Of a DNA stretch of 64,000 bases, positions 34,215-46,922 are shown one piece after another. The position numbers and the translations under genes are program-made. The notes under the pieces were generated by a model. That model was not told where the DNA came from and did not search any database. It was given only the letters and a program-made list of their open reading frames with translations. Origin of the DNA: Silene latifolia (lineage: Eukaryota > Streptophyta > Magnoliopsida > Caryophyllales > Caryophyllaceae); assembly GCF_048544455.1 (NCBI RefSeq), contig NC_133534.1:34906217-34970216 (forward strand). The letters are read 5' to 3'. The stretch's first letter is position 1; the number at the start of each line of letters is the position of its first letter.

Positions 34215-37200
34215 CTACCTAAGATAGAGAGAGACCAGAAACTGGGATAAAATGATAAATTCGCCCACAACAGCAGCTGGAGAGTGTATGCCAAGAAACG
34301 GAACAATATCTACTTGCAGGAAGTTCTCAACCGTTGATCCAACGACTGCACCCGCGACAAGCCCTCCAACTGTTATCAAAGTTGCTTTCCCTTCATAAAT
34401 CAAACTCCATTTCGTAAATATTCAGTGTTGATTTCACAATGTCAAGTTAATCAGCGCCCATGGCGGCAAAATGTAAAGACGCGAGATGAAAGTGCACAGG
34501 CAAAGAAGTAAAAGGTAGGTACAATGGGGTATACACTATACAGTATGACATTAAAAGTCGAAAAAAACGTGGAATTTGCATAGTAGTATGACTCGTTACT
34601 TGTTACCTACGCCTTATGCAAAAGGCGCCTTGTGAGTTCCTTTTTAAACTACGGACCACCTTGTGAGTTGCTTTTCAAATTAAGGACTTTCTTGTGAGTT
34701 GCTTTTCAAATTAAGGACTTATCTATAACTGTGTTACTCTGTCGTGTCTGACATGTGTCGGTGTCGGATACTGCTATTTTGTGCGAATTCTTCAATTTTT
34801 GGTCTAAAGTGAAGTGTCGAAGTGTTGTGTCAATGTCAGACAGGTAGATGTCGGACACTCGACATGACAGCTAAGCGAAGTGTCAGAGTAACATAGGTCT
34901 ATAATATGAGAATATGATATAAAGCAAATGGACATCAAATTCCAGTTGATTATTTAATGCCTTTGTAAACTCCAGAGTTAGATTTTCCACAAACATTTCC
35001 TTAAATAAAACTGAGTAAATTCATGGCCTTTACTTGTATATCCTAAATCCCAATTGAATTTGAGAGAGTCCCTATTTCAGTCTTGCAGATAGTAACATGA
35101 ACTAATACATAGAATGAAGAAGGTAATTTCAGATTAGACGATGGTATACCTAACTTGACGTTCTTTTTGGTCATGAAATATAAGGAAGCTCCAAAACTGG
35201 TGGCTAGAAGGAAACCGGGAACATCAGCCCCAGCCACAGGCCCCGTAGAAGGCGATGAGACTCCATTGATATAAGTCAATACCATTATTGCACCATAAAC
35301 ACCAGCTTGTAGTCCCAAGTCTGTCGACAAACTTGGTTTCTCAATTACAACAGGAGGATTTTTTATTCTCGACTGTAGCCACTGTGGCATTGCGCCTATA
35401 CCCGGGGAGCCAACAGGTTTGACATCAGCATAAGGAATTTTATTGCTTACAACTTTCCCAGCTCGTCGCTGTGTTAAGCTCTGCATGAGCAGCATATCAT
35501 ATGCAGCTTCCACCTGAAAGTATAAAGAAACTAAATTTAAGGCAAATTAACAAGACACTGAGTCTAGTAAGGAGACGGTCTCATATGTAAGAGCAATCTA
35601 AATATTATGTATTCCTCATTTTATTTCATGGTAATTGATTCGTCTCTTACAACTTTTGTGTTGACTAGATGAGACCAGGTCAAGCTCGTGAAGTGGGTTA
35701 GTGATCTTATACATATTATCAAGCATAGAGAAGTAAACACATAGATGATCATCTTAATAAAGGTCAGCATGAAGGAAACCCATGCATCTGACAATACATG
35801 TTAGTTTGCAATATCAGCAAACCCATGTTTGTCTCAAATATGATATTTCGCAAAAGATCCTTTCTTTGCAAAGTATTCTGGCTAATATGATGAATGGCAA
35901 ATGACTGACCTTCTGATGCCCTAGTTCGAATACAGCTTCAAGCAACATCAACAATGGTTGCAATTATATGAATTCTACCTCATCCTAGCTTAGGCAATAC
36001 TAGAAAGTACAAACATAAATTGCTTTCCGCAACGACAATAACAAACTGATCAGGAAAGGTCCACTAAACCCAGATATACCCAAGCAATCAACCCGGCAAG
36101 ATTTTTTGAACACACAATTAGTTCAAGGAAAATCAACACCAGTGTGCTGTGAGTAGTATATGAATTGCAAACTTTGATTAAATTAGTGTACATAAGAGAT
36201 CAACACCAAGCCAACCAGCTAATATATGCTACCACTAATGCTAGTATGACACAAGTCAAACCAGGAACTATGACTAAACTAGTGTATAAGAAAAAAATAG
36301 TAAAATACTAGCGTACAAGTTACGATCCTGACTAATTGTAAGCAGATACTAAACACATTACACTAAATCAAATACCCACAATTCCCACCAAGCTAACAGC
36401 CAAACTTCATCTTATACAAAAACTACCTTTATGCGAAGTACTCCCTCTGTCCCGGTCATTTGTTGTCCTTTTCCATTTTGGGGTGTCTCAGTCATTTGTT
36501 GTCCTTTCTATTTTAAGAATGAACTTGATGAGTAATTTGATCATCCTCATTCAATTTGTTCCACTTGTCATTTAGTTATTGGCCTTTTCTTCATTCCTTG
36601 GTCTTTGTGCCAAAACAAAAGGACAACAATTGACCGGGACGGAGGGAGTACTAGTTATTGGAAGTTTCTAAATACCAGCAATCCCAACAAACTTATGGTA
36701 AGGCTGTGAACTTCTAGACCCGGCATTCAAACCTCACATTGGGCAAACTATTAAATAGATACTTGCTATTGTTCCCAATTCCTCATTAGAATAGCTGCAT
36801 AGATAGAATTCAACATACACAAGAAGTATCAAACTTGATGTGTTGAAGAGCACAAACTATAATGTCTAGTAAGTTGCAATGCCTAGGAAGTAGCTTTTCC
36901 CATGAACTCTATTTCACGTGAATTAGAACTTGTATCTACCAAAAAAATGAATTAGTAGAGAACTTGTTTGATCACGTGGGAAGCAGATTTCGACGGAATT
37001 CACACAACTTCCCTCTATTTTGGAGGAATTGGAATTAATGCTACGTTAGACAAGTTGTACATCCCATGTTTTTTTGTCAACCAAGCATTACAATTACGCG
37101 ATTTTAGATGTGTAACCAAACAACTCCTTTCGACATATCAGGTTTCAACTCTCAAGTGTTATCCCAACAATCAAATTGGTCATCCAACACAATTTCACGT

Positions 37201-37613
37201 GTTGCCCCTCAATTTGCTGAAGCTCGCCTCGAGTCACTGAGGTAATATTGTTATAATACGGAGTATATTATGTAACTAAACATGAATCAAATTACAAAGA
37301 AACAAACCTGAGCAAGAGCAAGAGGGTCATCTTTACAAGAAGCCATGATAGAATTCTTAGCTCTTAAAATATCATCAAACGAAGCTCCTTCCGACACACC
37401 CAACAACTTCAACGCGTTCTCCACCGACATCCCGTACGGCGCCGAGTCATCCGCACGTGACCCTCCTCCCGCCGCACGTGCCACCGTCCTTCCTGCAAAC
37501 CTACGCCCATTAACCACCGGTTTAACCCAGCATCGACGGTTTACTCCAGCCGGTCCGACCGGTAATCGGTTGAAGCTAGGTTGTGTGGGCCGTACGCTCA
37601 CTGCTGCGCACAT
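34215..37613 (-). CDS. CPP1: Chaperone-like protein of POR1 (CPP1/CDF1), plastid
   Basis: Exons on the minus strand are 37613-37308, 35513-35150 and 34390-34215. Both introns are GT-AG, giving 281 codons. Residues 1 to about 60 are rich in R/S/A and fit a chloroplast transit peptide. A J-like domain follows (SVENALKLLGVSEGASFDDI ... QVEAAYDMLLM) without the HPD motif, so it is not a classical DnaJ. The C-terminal half has about four membrane segments (AGVYGAIMVLTYINGV; GFLLATSFGASLYFM; ATLITVGGLVAGAVVG; EFIILSQFLVSLYLR). The Arabidopsis protein sits in plastid membranes and holds protochlorophyllide oxidoreductase, supporting chlorophyll synthesis; DUF3353 is the family name. The start chosen is the first ATG and keeps the family N-terminal pattern. 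Introns 1 and 2 contain MITEs. Confidence 0.93.
34620..34725. repeat. Three imperfect tandem repeats in CPP1 intron 2
   Basis: The unit CTTGTGAGTTGCTTTTCAAA followed by TTAAGGAC... occurs about three times (first copy diverged), period about 35 bp. Confidence 0.65.
34731..34897. mobile_element. MITE with TGTTACTCTG inverted ends, CPP1 intron 2
   Basis: The left end TGTTACTCTGTCGTGTCTGA and the reversed right end TGTTACTCTGACAC match. Inner blocks (TGTCGG / CCGACA) also pair, so most of the 167 bp can fold. No TSD was resolved. Confidence 0.55.
36441..36648. mobile_element. Stowaway (Tc1/mariner) MITE, CPP1 intron 1
   Basis: The ends CTCCCTCTGTCCCGGTCA and (reversed) CTCCCTCCGTCCCGGTCA form a near-perfect inverted repeat. 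It is flanked by TA on both sides (36439-36440, 36649-36650). Length 208 bp, AT-rich interior. These are all hallmarks of Stowaway elements. Confidence 0.92.
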
Positions 37614-38133
37614 TTTCTTTTTCCTTTTTTCCTTTTTTTTTTTGTGGTGGGTGTTTGCTTGATTGGGGAAAAGAGAATAATTGAGGTGAATTTAGTTGAA
37701 TTCAATAATTAATTAATTAAATTAAATTAATTTCTCATGTCATAAAATTGATTGATGGATGAAAATGTGGATTTATTTATTTATTTATTAATTTGGGATG
37801 TGATTTTATGAAGGTTGAGTGTAGTGAGAGAATTGAGAATTGAAAATTGAGGATTGAGAAGAGGTTGGAAAGTGTTGGTAAAGTAGGTTTAGATTATGTG
37901 GACCTGCTAATCAAGTTGATGATATTTTTAAAGGAAAAAAAATAAGGGCTGTCAATTTGTAATGGATAAACTAGGTTTATTTTAAGAAAAAGAAGAGACA
38001 AATGGAATTTTTTTATTTTAATTTTTGTGTTTGTGGTATTGATTATTCCAAGTTCCTTGTTTGAAATTATGGTTCTAGTTCTTTTTGCTTTGAAGGCAAA
38101 CTTAGCACACCATCGCCTCCATTTAGTTGTTCT
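37614..38133 (-). promoter_or_regulatory. 5' flank of CPP1
   Basis: AT-rich, with ATTAATTAATTAAATT and ATTTATTTATTT runs around 37705-37790. The gene's leader and promoter must lie here. No specific TATA box or motif could be assigned with confidence. Confidence 0.3.
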
Positions 38134-38652
38134 TAGGGGTCTTCGAGCCGAGAATGAAAAAGAAAGCGCTTTCACTTTTTGTCTTCAAGAACCAAAACTC
38201 GAAATTTCAGCCGATCTCGAGCTTACCCGAGCTTGAAAAAAATGTGCTCGTTATAAAGCTTGCGAGTTTTAACGCGAGCTCGAGCCCAAATCAAGCTTAT
38301 ATAAAACTGTTTATTTTTTTAATTTTTTTTCTTTCGATATTTTCAATAATAAGGCTCAAGGGTTATATGTAAAAATATTTGGCAAATCAGCGAGACATTT
38401 GATATGTGTAATACAAAAATATAATTATGATAATATATTTTTATAAAATATCAGTAATATCTTATGTAATCACACAAATTCGAGCTTCTAGCGAGCTTTT
38501 CGAGTCGAGCAAGCCTTTGCTCGGCTTGACTCGTTAAGCTCTCGAGCCGAGTCCGAGCTCGAGCCGAGCTCGCACGAGCCGAGCTTTGACCGAGCTTTGA
38601 CCGAGCCGATCTCGAATAGCTCTCGAGCTGTCTCGTCTCATTAACACTCCTA
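38134..38652. mobile_element. hAT-like MITE rich in CTCGAGC
   Basis: It starts TAGGGGTCTTCGAGCC and ends, reversed, TAGGAGTGTTAATGAG. The 8-mers on each side, GTTGTTCT (38126-38133) and GTTGTTGC (read across the Gypsy insertion, 38653-38657 continuing from 47764), agree in six of eight positions, as expected for an old hAT TSD. Both ends are dense in CTCGAGC/GCTCGAG, so the ends fold together. No transposase. Confidence 0.55.
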
Positions 38653-38657
38653 GTTGT

Positions 38658-39491
38658 TGGAGCGTATACGGAGCGGAAGACTTAATTGTTGATTCAAGTG
38701 AGGCGAAAGATCCGAATGCACTAGGTGCAACCCGACCAGATCGTGTCACTTGATGCGTTATTGGCGAAGCGGAAGTCTTTTTTGTTTGGTTTTTGTGTTT
38801 ATGTTGTGCAAGAATGAAAGGATATTTGCTTCGATTTCTTGTGAAGAGATCGAACCAATGGGATATTTGGTATCACTAGACCTATAGTGATAACAATGGG
38901 GAATTACTCGAAACGCGTCAAGCAATTCAACTCAAACTGCGGAGCACGTCCTTAGTTTAAGGCAAGACTCGAAATCATCGACTCTTTGAAAAAGATTGAA
39001 ACCAACAAGTTTCTCTCTCTAAAATGTTTTTACTTCAACTTTGGATGATTTACAAATGAGGAGGTTAGGTCCTTATATAGGATAAAAAACCTTGGCCTCC
39101 AAGCAAGCATTTAATGCTAGTTGTAAGTTCTAGGATGAATGAATACATAGAACTTACAACCTAGACCTTTTTGTTAACTTTTATTCAAACTAGGTTGAAA
39201 ATGCAAAAATATAAAATTTGGATTCTCCCCCCCTTGGTGCCGCCACATTTCGGCTCCTCCAATTGTTTCCACACGGCATCCTCTTGTTCCCACACGGCAT
39301 CAAGGTTCTTGCGGGTCTTGAGCTTTAATCGCACATATTTCCTTTCTTTTATTTGAGCCCATCCAATTTTTGTGTGCAAATATGCATTACTTGGGCGTGG
39401 TTTTGCTTGGTCCTCTAAATTGAGTACAACCTCGTTCATGTAGTCGATATTCGCATCAGGTCGTTTATTAATCTTCCCGCCATACGCATCA
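38658..39491 (-). repeat. Gypsy LTR 1 (outer, 3' in element sense)
   Basis: 834 bp. In element sense it follows the polypurine tract AAGGGAGAGAATT (complement at about 39492-39504). The small frames inside recur in all three LTRs and are not genes. Confidence 0.93.
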
Positions 39492-39537
39492 AATTCTCTC
39501 CCTTAAAAAAGAATTGTCCTCAATTCTTGCCTCGATA

Positions 39538-42495
39538 TCAAGCATCAAAGATGAATATTATAAACCCAAACAACCCCGAACACGTAGTCGAATCTTTGGT
39601 GCCACCGGGATCAAAACAAATCTGGAAGTTAGATTCAAACTTGATTAAGAACATGAAGCAGTTTACGCACCCCGTTGATCTTTTCTTCAGCTCATCATCT
39701 TCAATGTAGTCTTCACGTTGATCCATCTCCGGTGATTTGAATTTGTAATGAGTATTGTAAATCGCAACCATTTTGGGCCATCTTTGCTTGTGCTTTACTT
39801 TCTTGTGATTTCCTTCCCACCACCTTCCATGCACAATTCTACCAAAATCCAAATAATGGTTGCTCGAAGCAACAAGATCATCATGAGCTTCCATGAAAAT
39901 TGACTTTAATAAGAAATTAGAGTTCCCACCATGTAGCTTCTCGTCAATGTATTTGTCAATTGGTGATTGATACGGTTCTTTGACTTGATACGGTTCCCAC
40001 CTTCGTATCACATCTTGCACGTCTCTTTGCAGTTGGGGCCAATGAAAATGCTCTTTGAGAATATCTACAGTTTTGTTTACCCCGGAATGTCCTCCAAGTC
40101 CACCTTCATGAGCTTCTCGAATAAGGAGCTCCCGAGTTGGAAGTTTTGGAACACAAAGTCTATTGTCCTTGAAGAGGAAACCACCTGGACTAACGAACTC
40201 ATCATGAGTTCCGGACTTGCAAATCTCGAAGGTTTCTCCAAAGTCGGGATCATGCTCGTAGTACTCCTTCAATGCCTCAAATCCAAGTGATCGGACATCG
40301 AGCACGTTCAATAATGAGTACCGTCGTGAGAGAGCATCGGCCACCACATTATTCTTGCCACGTTTACACTTTGATGAAAGGTGAAAGGATTGTAGGAACT
40401 CCACCCACTTGGCATGTCGTGGATTTAACTTTTGTTGTCCATTGATGTGCTTTGTGATTCGTGGTCCGAGTGCGAGGATGAAATGACTCGGCCAAAGGTA
40501 GTGACTCCAATGTTGAAGAGATCTCACGATAGCATAAAATTCTTCGTCGTACATCGAATAATTGAGCCGGGCTCCATTCAATTTCTCGGAGAAATAAGCG
40601 ATGGGTCGCTTTCCTTGTATTAGTACGGCTCTAATTCTAACACCGCTTGCGTCACATTCCACCTCGAATGGTTGAGTGAAATATGGGAGTGCCAACAACG
40701 GTGCCTCGCAAAACTCTTGAATTATCGTATCGAAGGCCCTTTGAGCGGCCGCGGTCCATACGAATGCTCCTTTCTTTAAACACTCGGTGATAGGACTAGT
40801 AATGGTAATAAAGTCCCGAATGAACCTCCGGTAGAATGAGGCGAATCCATGAAATAATCGGACCTTCGTGGTGGTCTTAGGAGTAGCCCATGCCTTGATT
40901 GCTTCAATTTTGATTTGTTCCACCGAAACCCTGTCTTTAGATACCATATAGTCGAGAAAGATGGCACTCTTGACCCACAACGACCACTTCTCCTTCTCTC
41001 CATAGAGTTTCTGCCCTCGAAGTATGCCGAACACCTCTCGAAGGTGTATGAAATGTTCTTTCTCAGTTCGACTGTACCCCAAAATGTCATCCAAATAGAC
41101 GACAACAAATCTCTGCTTAAGAAAGATTTGAGTACCTCGTTCATGAGTTGCATAAAAGTACTCGGAGCATTGGTTAATCCGAATGAAATGACGGCCCACT
41201 CGTATAACCCATGTCTAGTCTTGAACGCGGTTTTCCACTTATCCCTTTCTCTTATTCGCATTTGCTGATAACCACTCCTCAAGTCGATCTTAGAAAAGGT
41301 TTCGGATCCATGTAACTCATCAAGCATGTCGTCAAGCCTTGGGATAGGAAAACGATACTTGATAGTTATGTTGTTCATGGCTCGACTATCAACGCACATT
41401 TGCCACGTCCCATCCTTCTTTGGGACAAGTAGAGTAGGGACGGCACATGGAATCAGGTTTTCATGAACATAGCCTCGATTCATTAGCTCCTCCATTTGTC
41501 GTTGCAACTCTTTTGTTTCCATTGGATTGCATCGATAGGCCGCTTTGTTTGGTAACGACGCTTTGGGAATGAGTTCAATTTGGCGTTCGATCCCTCTAAT
41601 AGATGGGTAACCAGCGGATAGTTCCTCGGAGAAAACATCCTTGATTCCCTCATCCGAGATTGGCACAAGACTAGGATTGTCTTGAGTTGCATCGTCATAA
41701 CTTGTATGATCACTTTCTCCCATGTGAGTTTCGTCATAAACTTCTTCCAATTCTTCATCAAAAACAATTGGTAGATTTGGATCAAATAAAGAAGTACCTC
41801 CCGCATGAGGTTCATCCAGGTTGGCAAATATGTCATCTTCAATCACATCTTTAATTTGATCATCGTCACTCAATGGTTCTATAATCTCGTCCTTTTCTCT
41901 TTCTTCGAAATTGAACGCATCACTCAATCGTTCCTCCTCATCAAACAACTCATCATAAATTGTTGGCAATTTAGCTTTTCCTTGTGCTTCAACCATCTTT
42001 AATTGATCACTCTCTTCTAATTCCGTCATTAGAGTGAGATTATCAAACTCGTCGACGTATTTAGAGACACGAAGGCTCCCTTGGTTAAGATTGGCGATCT
42101 TACGATAAGTCGTGAGCCTATAAGTTCTTTGGAACATATCTCTTGCGCAATTTGTGTTTAAGAGAATCCCAAGATGATAATTTCTTTTTTCTAGTCCGAG
42201 CACGCCTTGCTTTCAAACTCTCGTACCATAGTGAAGCCTCTCCACTAAGTCTTCGAATAGCGTACTTGCAGCATTTCGCGTCATCCAGACCCTTGAAATC
42301 AAACACTCGTTCAATTTGTCTCTCCCATTCGAGATAAGCCTCGGGATCCGTTCCTCCTGTGAACTCGGGTAGTTCACTTACGCTGAACTCGTCAATGACT
42401 CGTTCTCGTCTATGCTGCAATTTGGAATCGGCTTCTTGCAAATTCTTCAAGGCCTTTTGGAGACTCTTAAGAAAATTGAGATCGTCGAAGTCCAT
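39538..42495 (-). pseudogene. Gypsy unit 1: Gag, acidic linker, RT, RNase H, integrase stub
   Basis: Reading from 42495: Gag start MDFDDLNFLKSLQKAL, then the retrotransposon Gag domain (LPEFTGGTDPEAYLEWERQI, ASLWYESLKARRAR). An acidic linker stands where zinc knuckle and protease should be. Then come RT (LVPKKDGTWQMCVDSRAMN, YLDDIL active site near 41090), RNase H and an integrase N-terminal stub (HEGGLGGHSGVNKTVDIL) whose cysteine pair and catalytic core are absent. Frame breaks lie near 42126 (Gag), 41111 (RT) and, as a compensated pair, 40450-40473. Most sit at CTG/CAG sites where unit 2 is intact. Confidence 0.85.
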
Positions 42496-42526
42496 GTTGA
42501 TAAAAATTTTCTTTGAAGTTTCGGAT

Positions 42527-42598
42527 CTTTTTTTTTTTTTTTTTTTTTTTTTGCTGGTGAACAGTACGGTGAACAGTACCGTGAACAGTGATTTTTGT

Positions 42599-42634
<36 letters not shown>
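42527..42634. repeat. Long T-runs in the Gypsy leader, unit 1
   Basis: Two T-runs (26 and about 34 bases) flank GGTGAACAGTAC-type short repeats. The matching place in unit 2 (46672-46757) has similar runs but lacks about 24 bp of the GAACAGTAC repeats. On the sense strand this is an A-rich leader between primer site and gag. Confidence 0.8.
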
Positions 42635-42635
<1 letters not shown>

Positions 42636-42787
42636 TTCAATTCGTGCCTTCAAGATCCAATCGATTAAACCTCAACTACCTCGCCGAGTTTAATCTTTGA
42701 ACACCAAGCGCGTTGGATATTCAACTACCAATTGATTGGGACCTCCTTAGGACCATCTTGATTTTTTTGGGGTGATCAAGAGCCGAA

Positions 42788-42799
42788 GCTCTGATACCA
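42788..42799 (-). other. Gypsy primer-binding site, unit 1
   Basis: The minus strand reads TGGTATCAGAGC, matching initiator-Met tRNA, two bases inside LTR 2. Confidence 0.88.
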
Positions 42800-42801
42800 T
42801 T

Positions 42802-43635
42802 TGGAGCGTATACGGAGCGGAAGACTTAATTGTTGATTCAAGTGAGGCGAAAGATCCGAATGCACTAGGTGCAACCCGACCAGATCGTGTCACTTGATGC
42901 GTTATTGGCGAAGCGGAAGTCTTTTTTGTTTGGTTTTTGTGTTTATGTTGTGCAAGAATGAAAGGATATTTGCTTCGATTTCTTGTGAAGAGATCGAACC
43001 AATGGGATATTTGGTATCACTAGACCTATAGTGATAACAATGGGGAATTACTCGAAACGCGTCAAGCAATTCAACTCAAACTGCGGAGCACGTCCTTAGT
43101 TTAAGGCAAGACTCGAAATCATCGACTCTTTGAAAAAGATTGAAACCAACAAGTTTCTCTCTCTAAAATGTTTTTACTTCAACTTTGGATGATTTACAAA
43201 TGAGGAGGTTAGGTCCTTATATAGGATAAAAAACCTTGGCCTCCAAGCAAGCATTTAATGCTAGTTGTAAGTTCTAGGATGAATGAATACATAGAACTTA
43301 CAACCTAGACCTTTTTGTTAACTTTTATTCAAACTAGGTTGAAAATGCAAAAATATAAAATTTGGATTCTCCCCCCCTTGGTGCCGCCACATTTCGGCTC
43401 CTCCAATTGTTTCCACACGGCATCCTCTTGTTCCCACACGGCATCAAGGTTCTTGCGGGTCTTGAGCTTTAATCGCACATATTTCCTTTCTTTTATTTGA
43501 GCCCATCCAATTTTTGTGTGCAAATATGCATTACTTGGGCGTGGTTTTGCTTGGTCCTCTAAATTGAGTACAACCTCGTTCATGTAGTCGATATTCGCAT
43601 CAGGTCGTTTATTAATCTTCCCGCCATACGCATCA
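42802..43635 (-). repeat. Gypsy LTR 2 (central, shared)
   Basis: 834 bp. It serves as 5' LTR of unit 1 and 3' LTR of unit 2, and no TSD lies at either edge. Confidence 0.93.
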
Positions 43636-43646
43636 AATTCTCTCCC

Positions 43647-46639
43647 TTAAAAAAGAATTGTCCTCAATTCTTGCCTCAGTATGTCGGCATCAAAGATGAA
43701 TATTATAAACCCAAACAACCCCGAACACGTAGTCGAATCTTTGGTGCCACCGGGATCAAAACAAATCTGGAAGTTAGATTCAAACTTGATTAAGAACATG
43801 AAGCAGTTTACGCACCCCGTTGATCTTTTCTTCAGCTCATCATCTTCAATGTAGTCTTCACGTTGATCCATCTCCGGTGATTTGAATTTGTAATGAGTAT
43901 TGTAAATCGCAACCATTTTGGGCCATCTTTGCTTGTGCTTTACTTTCTTGTGATTTCCTTCCCACCACCTTCCATGCACAATTCTACCAAAATCCAAATA
44001 ATGGTTGCTCGAAGCAACAAGATCATCATGAGCTTCCATGAAAATTGACTTTAATAAGAAATTAGAGTTCCCACCATGTAGCTTCTCGTCAATGTATTTG
44101 TCAATTGGTGATTGATACGGTTCTTTGACTTGATACGGTTCCCACCTTCGTATCACATCTTGCACGTCTCTTTGCAGTTGGGGCCAATGAAAATGCTCTT
44201 TGAGAATATCTACAGTTTTGTTTACCCCGGAATGTCCTCCAAGTCCACCTTCATGAGCTTCTCGAATAAGGAGCTCCCGAGTTGGAAGTTTTGGAACACA
44301 AAGTCTATTGTCCTTGAAGAGGAAACCACCTGGACTAACGAACTCATCATGAGTTCCGGACTTGCAAATCTCGAAGGTTTCTCCAAAGTCGGGATCATGC
44401 TCGTAGTACTCCTTCAATGCCTCAAATCCAAGTGATCGGACATCGAGCACGTTCAATAATGAGTACCGTCGTGAGAGAGCATCGGCCACCACATTATTCT
44501 TGCCACGTTTACACTTTGATGAAAGGTGAAAGGATTGTAGGAACTCCACCCACTTGGCATGTCGTGGATTTAACTTTTGTTGTCCATTGATGTGCTTCAG
44601 TGATTCGTGGTCCGAGTGCAGGATGAAATGACTCGGCCAAAGGTAGTGACTCCAATGTTGAAGAGATCTCACGATAGCATAAAATTCTTCGTCGTACATC
44701 GAATAATTGAGCCGGGCTCCATTCAATTTCTCGGAGAAATAAGCGATGGGTCGCTTTCCTTGTATTAGTACGGCTCTAATTCTAACACCGCTTGCGTCAC
44801 ATTCCACCTCGAATGGTTGAGTGAAATATGGGAGTGCCAACAACGGTGCCTCGCAAAACTCTTGAATTATCGTATCGAAGGCCCTTTGAGCGGCCGCGGT
44901 CCATACGAATGCTCCTTTCTTTAAACACTCGGTGATAGGACTAGTAATGGTAATAAAGTCCCGAATGAACCTCCGGTAGAATGAGGCGAATCCATGAAAT
45001 AATCGGACCTTCGTGGTGGTCTTAGGAGTAGCCCATGCCTTGATTGCTTCAATTTTGATTTGTTCCACCGAAACCCTGTCTTTAGATACCATATAGTCGA
45101 GAAAGATGGCACTCTTGACCCACAACGACCACTTCTCCTTCTCTCCATAGAGTTTCTGCCCTCGAAGTATGCCGAACACCTCTCGAAGGTGTATGAAATG
45201 TTCTTTCTCAGTTCGACTGTACCCCAAAATGTCATCCAAATAGACGACAACAAATCTGCTTAAGAAAGATTTGAGTACCTCGTTCATGAGTTGCATAAAA
45301 GTACTCGGAGCATTGGTTAATCCGAATGAAATGACGGCCCACTCGTATAACCCATGTCTAGTCTTGAACGCGGTTTTCCACTTATCCCTTTCTCTTATTC
45401 GCATTTCTTTGATAACCACTCCTCAAGTCGATCTTAGAAAAGGTTTCGGATCCATGTAACTCATCAAGCATGTCGTCAAGCCTTGGGATAGGAAAACGAT
45501 ACTTGATAGTTATGTTGTTCATGGCTCGACTATCAACGCACATTTGCCACGTCCCATCCTTCTTTGGGACAAGTAGAGTAGGGACGGCACATGGAATCAG
45601 GTTTTCATGAACATAGCCTCGATTCATTAGCTCCTCCATTTGTCGTTGCAACTCTTTTGTTTCCATTGGATTGCATCGATAGGCCGCTTTGTTTGGTAAC
45701 GACGCTTTGGGAATGAGTTCAATTTGGCGTTCGATCCCTCTAATAGATGGGTAACCAGCGGATAGTTCCTCGGAGAAAACATCCTTGATTCCCTCATCCG
45801 AGATTGGCACAAGACTAGGATTGTCTTGAGTTGCATCGTCATAACTTGTATGATCACTTTCTCCCATGTGAGTTTCGTCATAAACTTCTTCCAATTCTTC
45901 ATCAAAAACAATTGGTAGATTTGGATCAAATAAAGAAGTACCTCCCGCATGAGGTTCATCCAGGTTGGCAAATATGTCATCTTCAATCACATCTTTAATT
46001 TGATCATCGTCACTCAATGGTTCTATAATCTCGTCCTTTTCTCTTTCTTCGAAATTGAACGCATCACTCAATCGTTCCTCCTCATCAAACAACTCATCAT
46101 AAATTGTTGGCAATTTAGCTTTTCCTTGTGCTTCAACCATCTTTAATTGATCACTCTCTTCTAATTCCGTCATTAGAGTGAGATTATCAAACTCGTCGAC
46201 GTATTTAGAGACACGAAGGCTCCCTTGGTTAAGATTGGCGATCTTACGATAAGTCGTGAGCCTATAAGTTGCTGGAACATATCTCTTGCGCAATTTGTGT
46301 TTAAGAGAATCCCAAGATGATAATTTCTTTTTTCTAGTCCGAGCACGCCTTGCTTTCAAACTCTCGTACCATAGTGAAGCCTCTCCACTAAGTCTTCGAA
46401 TAGCGTACTTGCAGCATTTCGCGTCATCCAGACCCTTGAAATCAAACACTCGTTCAATTTGTCTCTCCCATTCGAGATAAGCCTCGGGATCCGTTCCTCC
46501 TGTGAACTCGGGTAGTTCACTTACGCTGAACTCGTCAATGACTCGTTCTCTATCTATCTTGCAATTTGGAATCGGCTTCTTGCAAATTCTTCAAGGCCTT
46601 TTGGAGACTCTTAAGAAAATTGAGATCGTCGAAGTCCAT
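43647..46639 (-). pseudogene. Gypsy unit 2: Gag, acidic linker, RT, RNase H, integrase stub
   Basis: Same layout as unit 1. Here Gag runs without break into the acidic linker and RT start (46449-45382). The frame is broken near 46550 (after the Gag start at 46639) and near 45405 (RT), again at spots where unit 1 keeps CTG. RNase H keeps the expected HSDHESLKHI at about 44600, which unit 1 lacks. The integrase stub and the protease loss are identical to unit 1, so that deletion predates the duplication. Confidence 0.85.
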
Positions 46640-46716
46640 GTTGATAAAAATTTTCTTTGAAGTTTCGGATCTTTTTTTTTTTTTTTTTTTTTTTTTGCTG
46701 GTGAACAGTGATTTTT

Positions 46717-46758
<42 letters not shown>

Positions 46759-46910
46759 TTCAATTCGTGCCTTCAAGATCCAATCGATTAAACCTCAACT
46801 ACCTCGCCGAGTTTAATCTTTGAACACCAAGCGCGTTGGATATTCAACTACCAATTGATTGGGACCTCCTTAGGACCATCTTGATTTTTTTGGGGTGATC
46901 AAGAGCCGAA

Positions 46911-46922
46911 GCTCTGATACCA
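46911..46922 (-). other. Gypsy primer-binding site, unit 2
   Basis: The minus strand reads TGGTATCAGAGC, two bases inside LTR 3, as in unit 1. Confidence 0.88.

Noticed and set aside
37345-37662. Plus-strand 105-codon frame over CPP1 exon 1
   Set aside because: It is the antisense shadow of the G/C-rich transit-peptide exon.
38134-38652. Possible CpG island or promoter because of dense CTCGAG
   Set aside because: The motif field is bounded by hAT-like ends and a near-TSD, so a MITE explains it.
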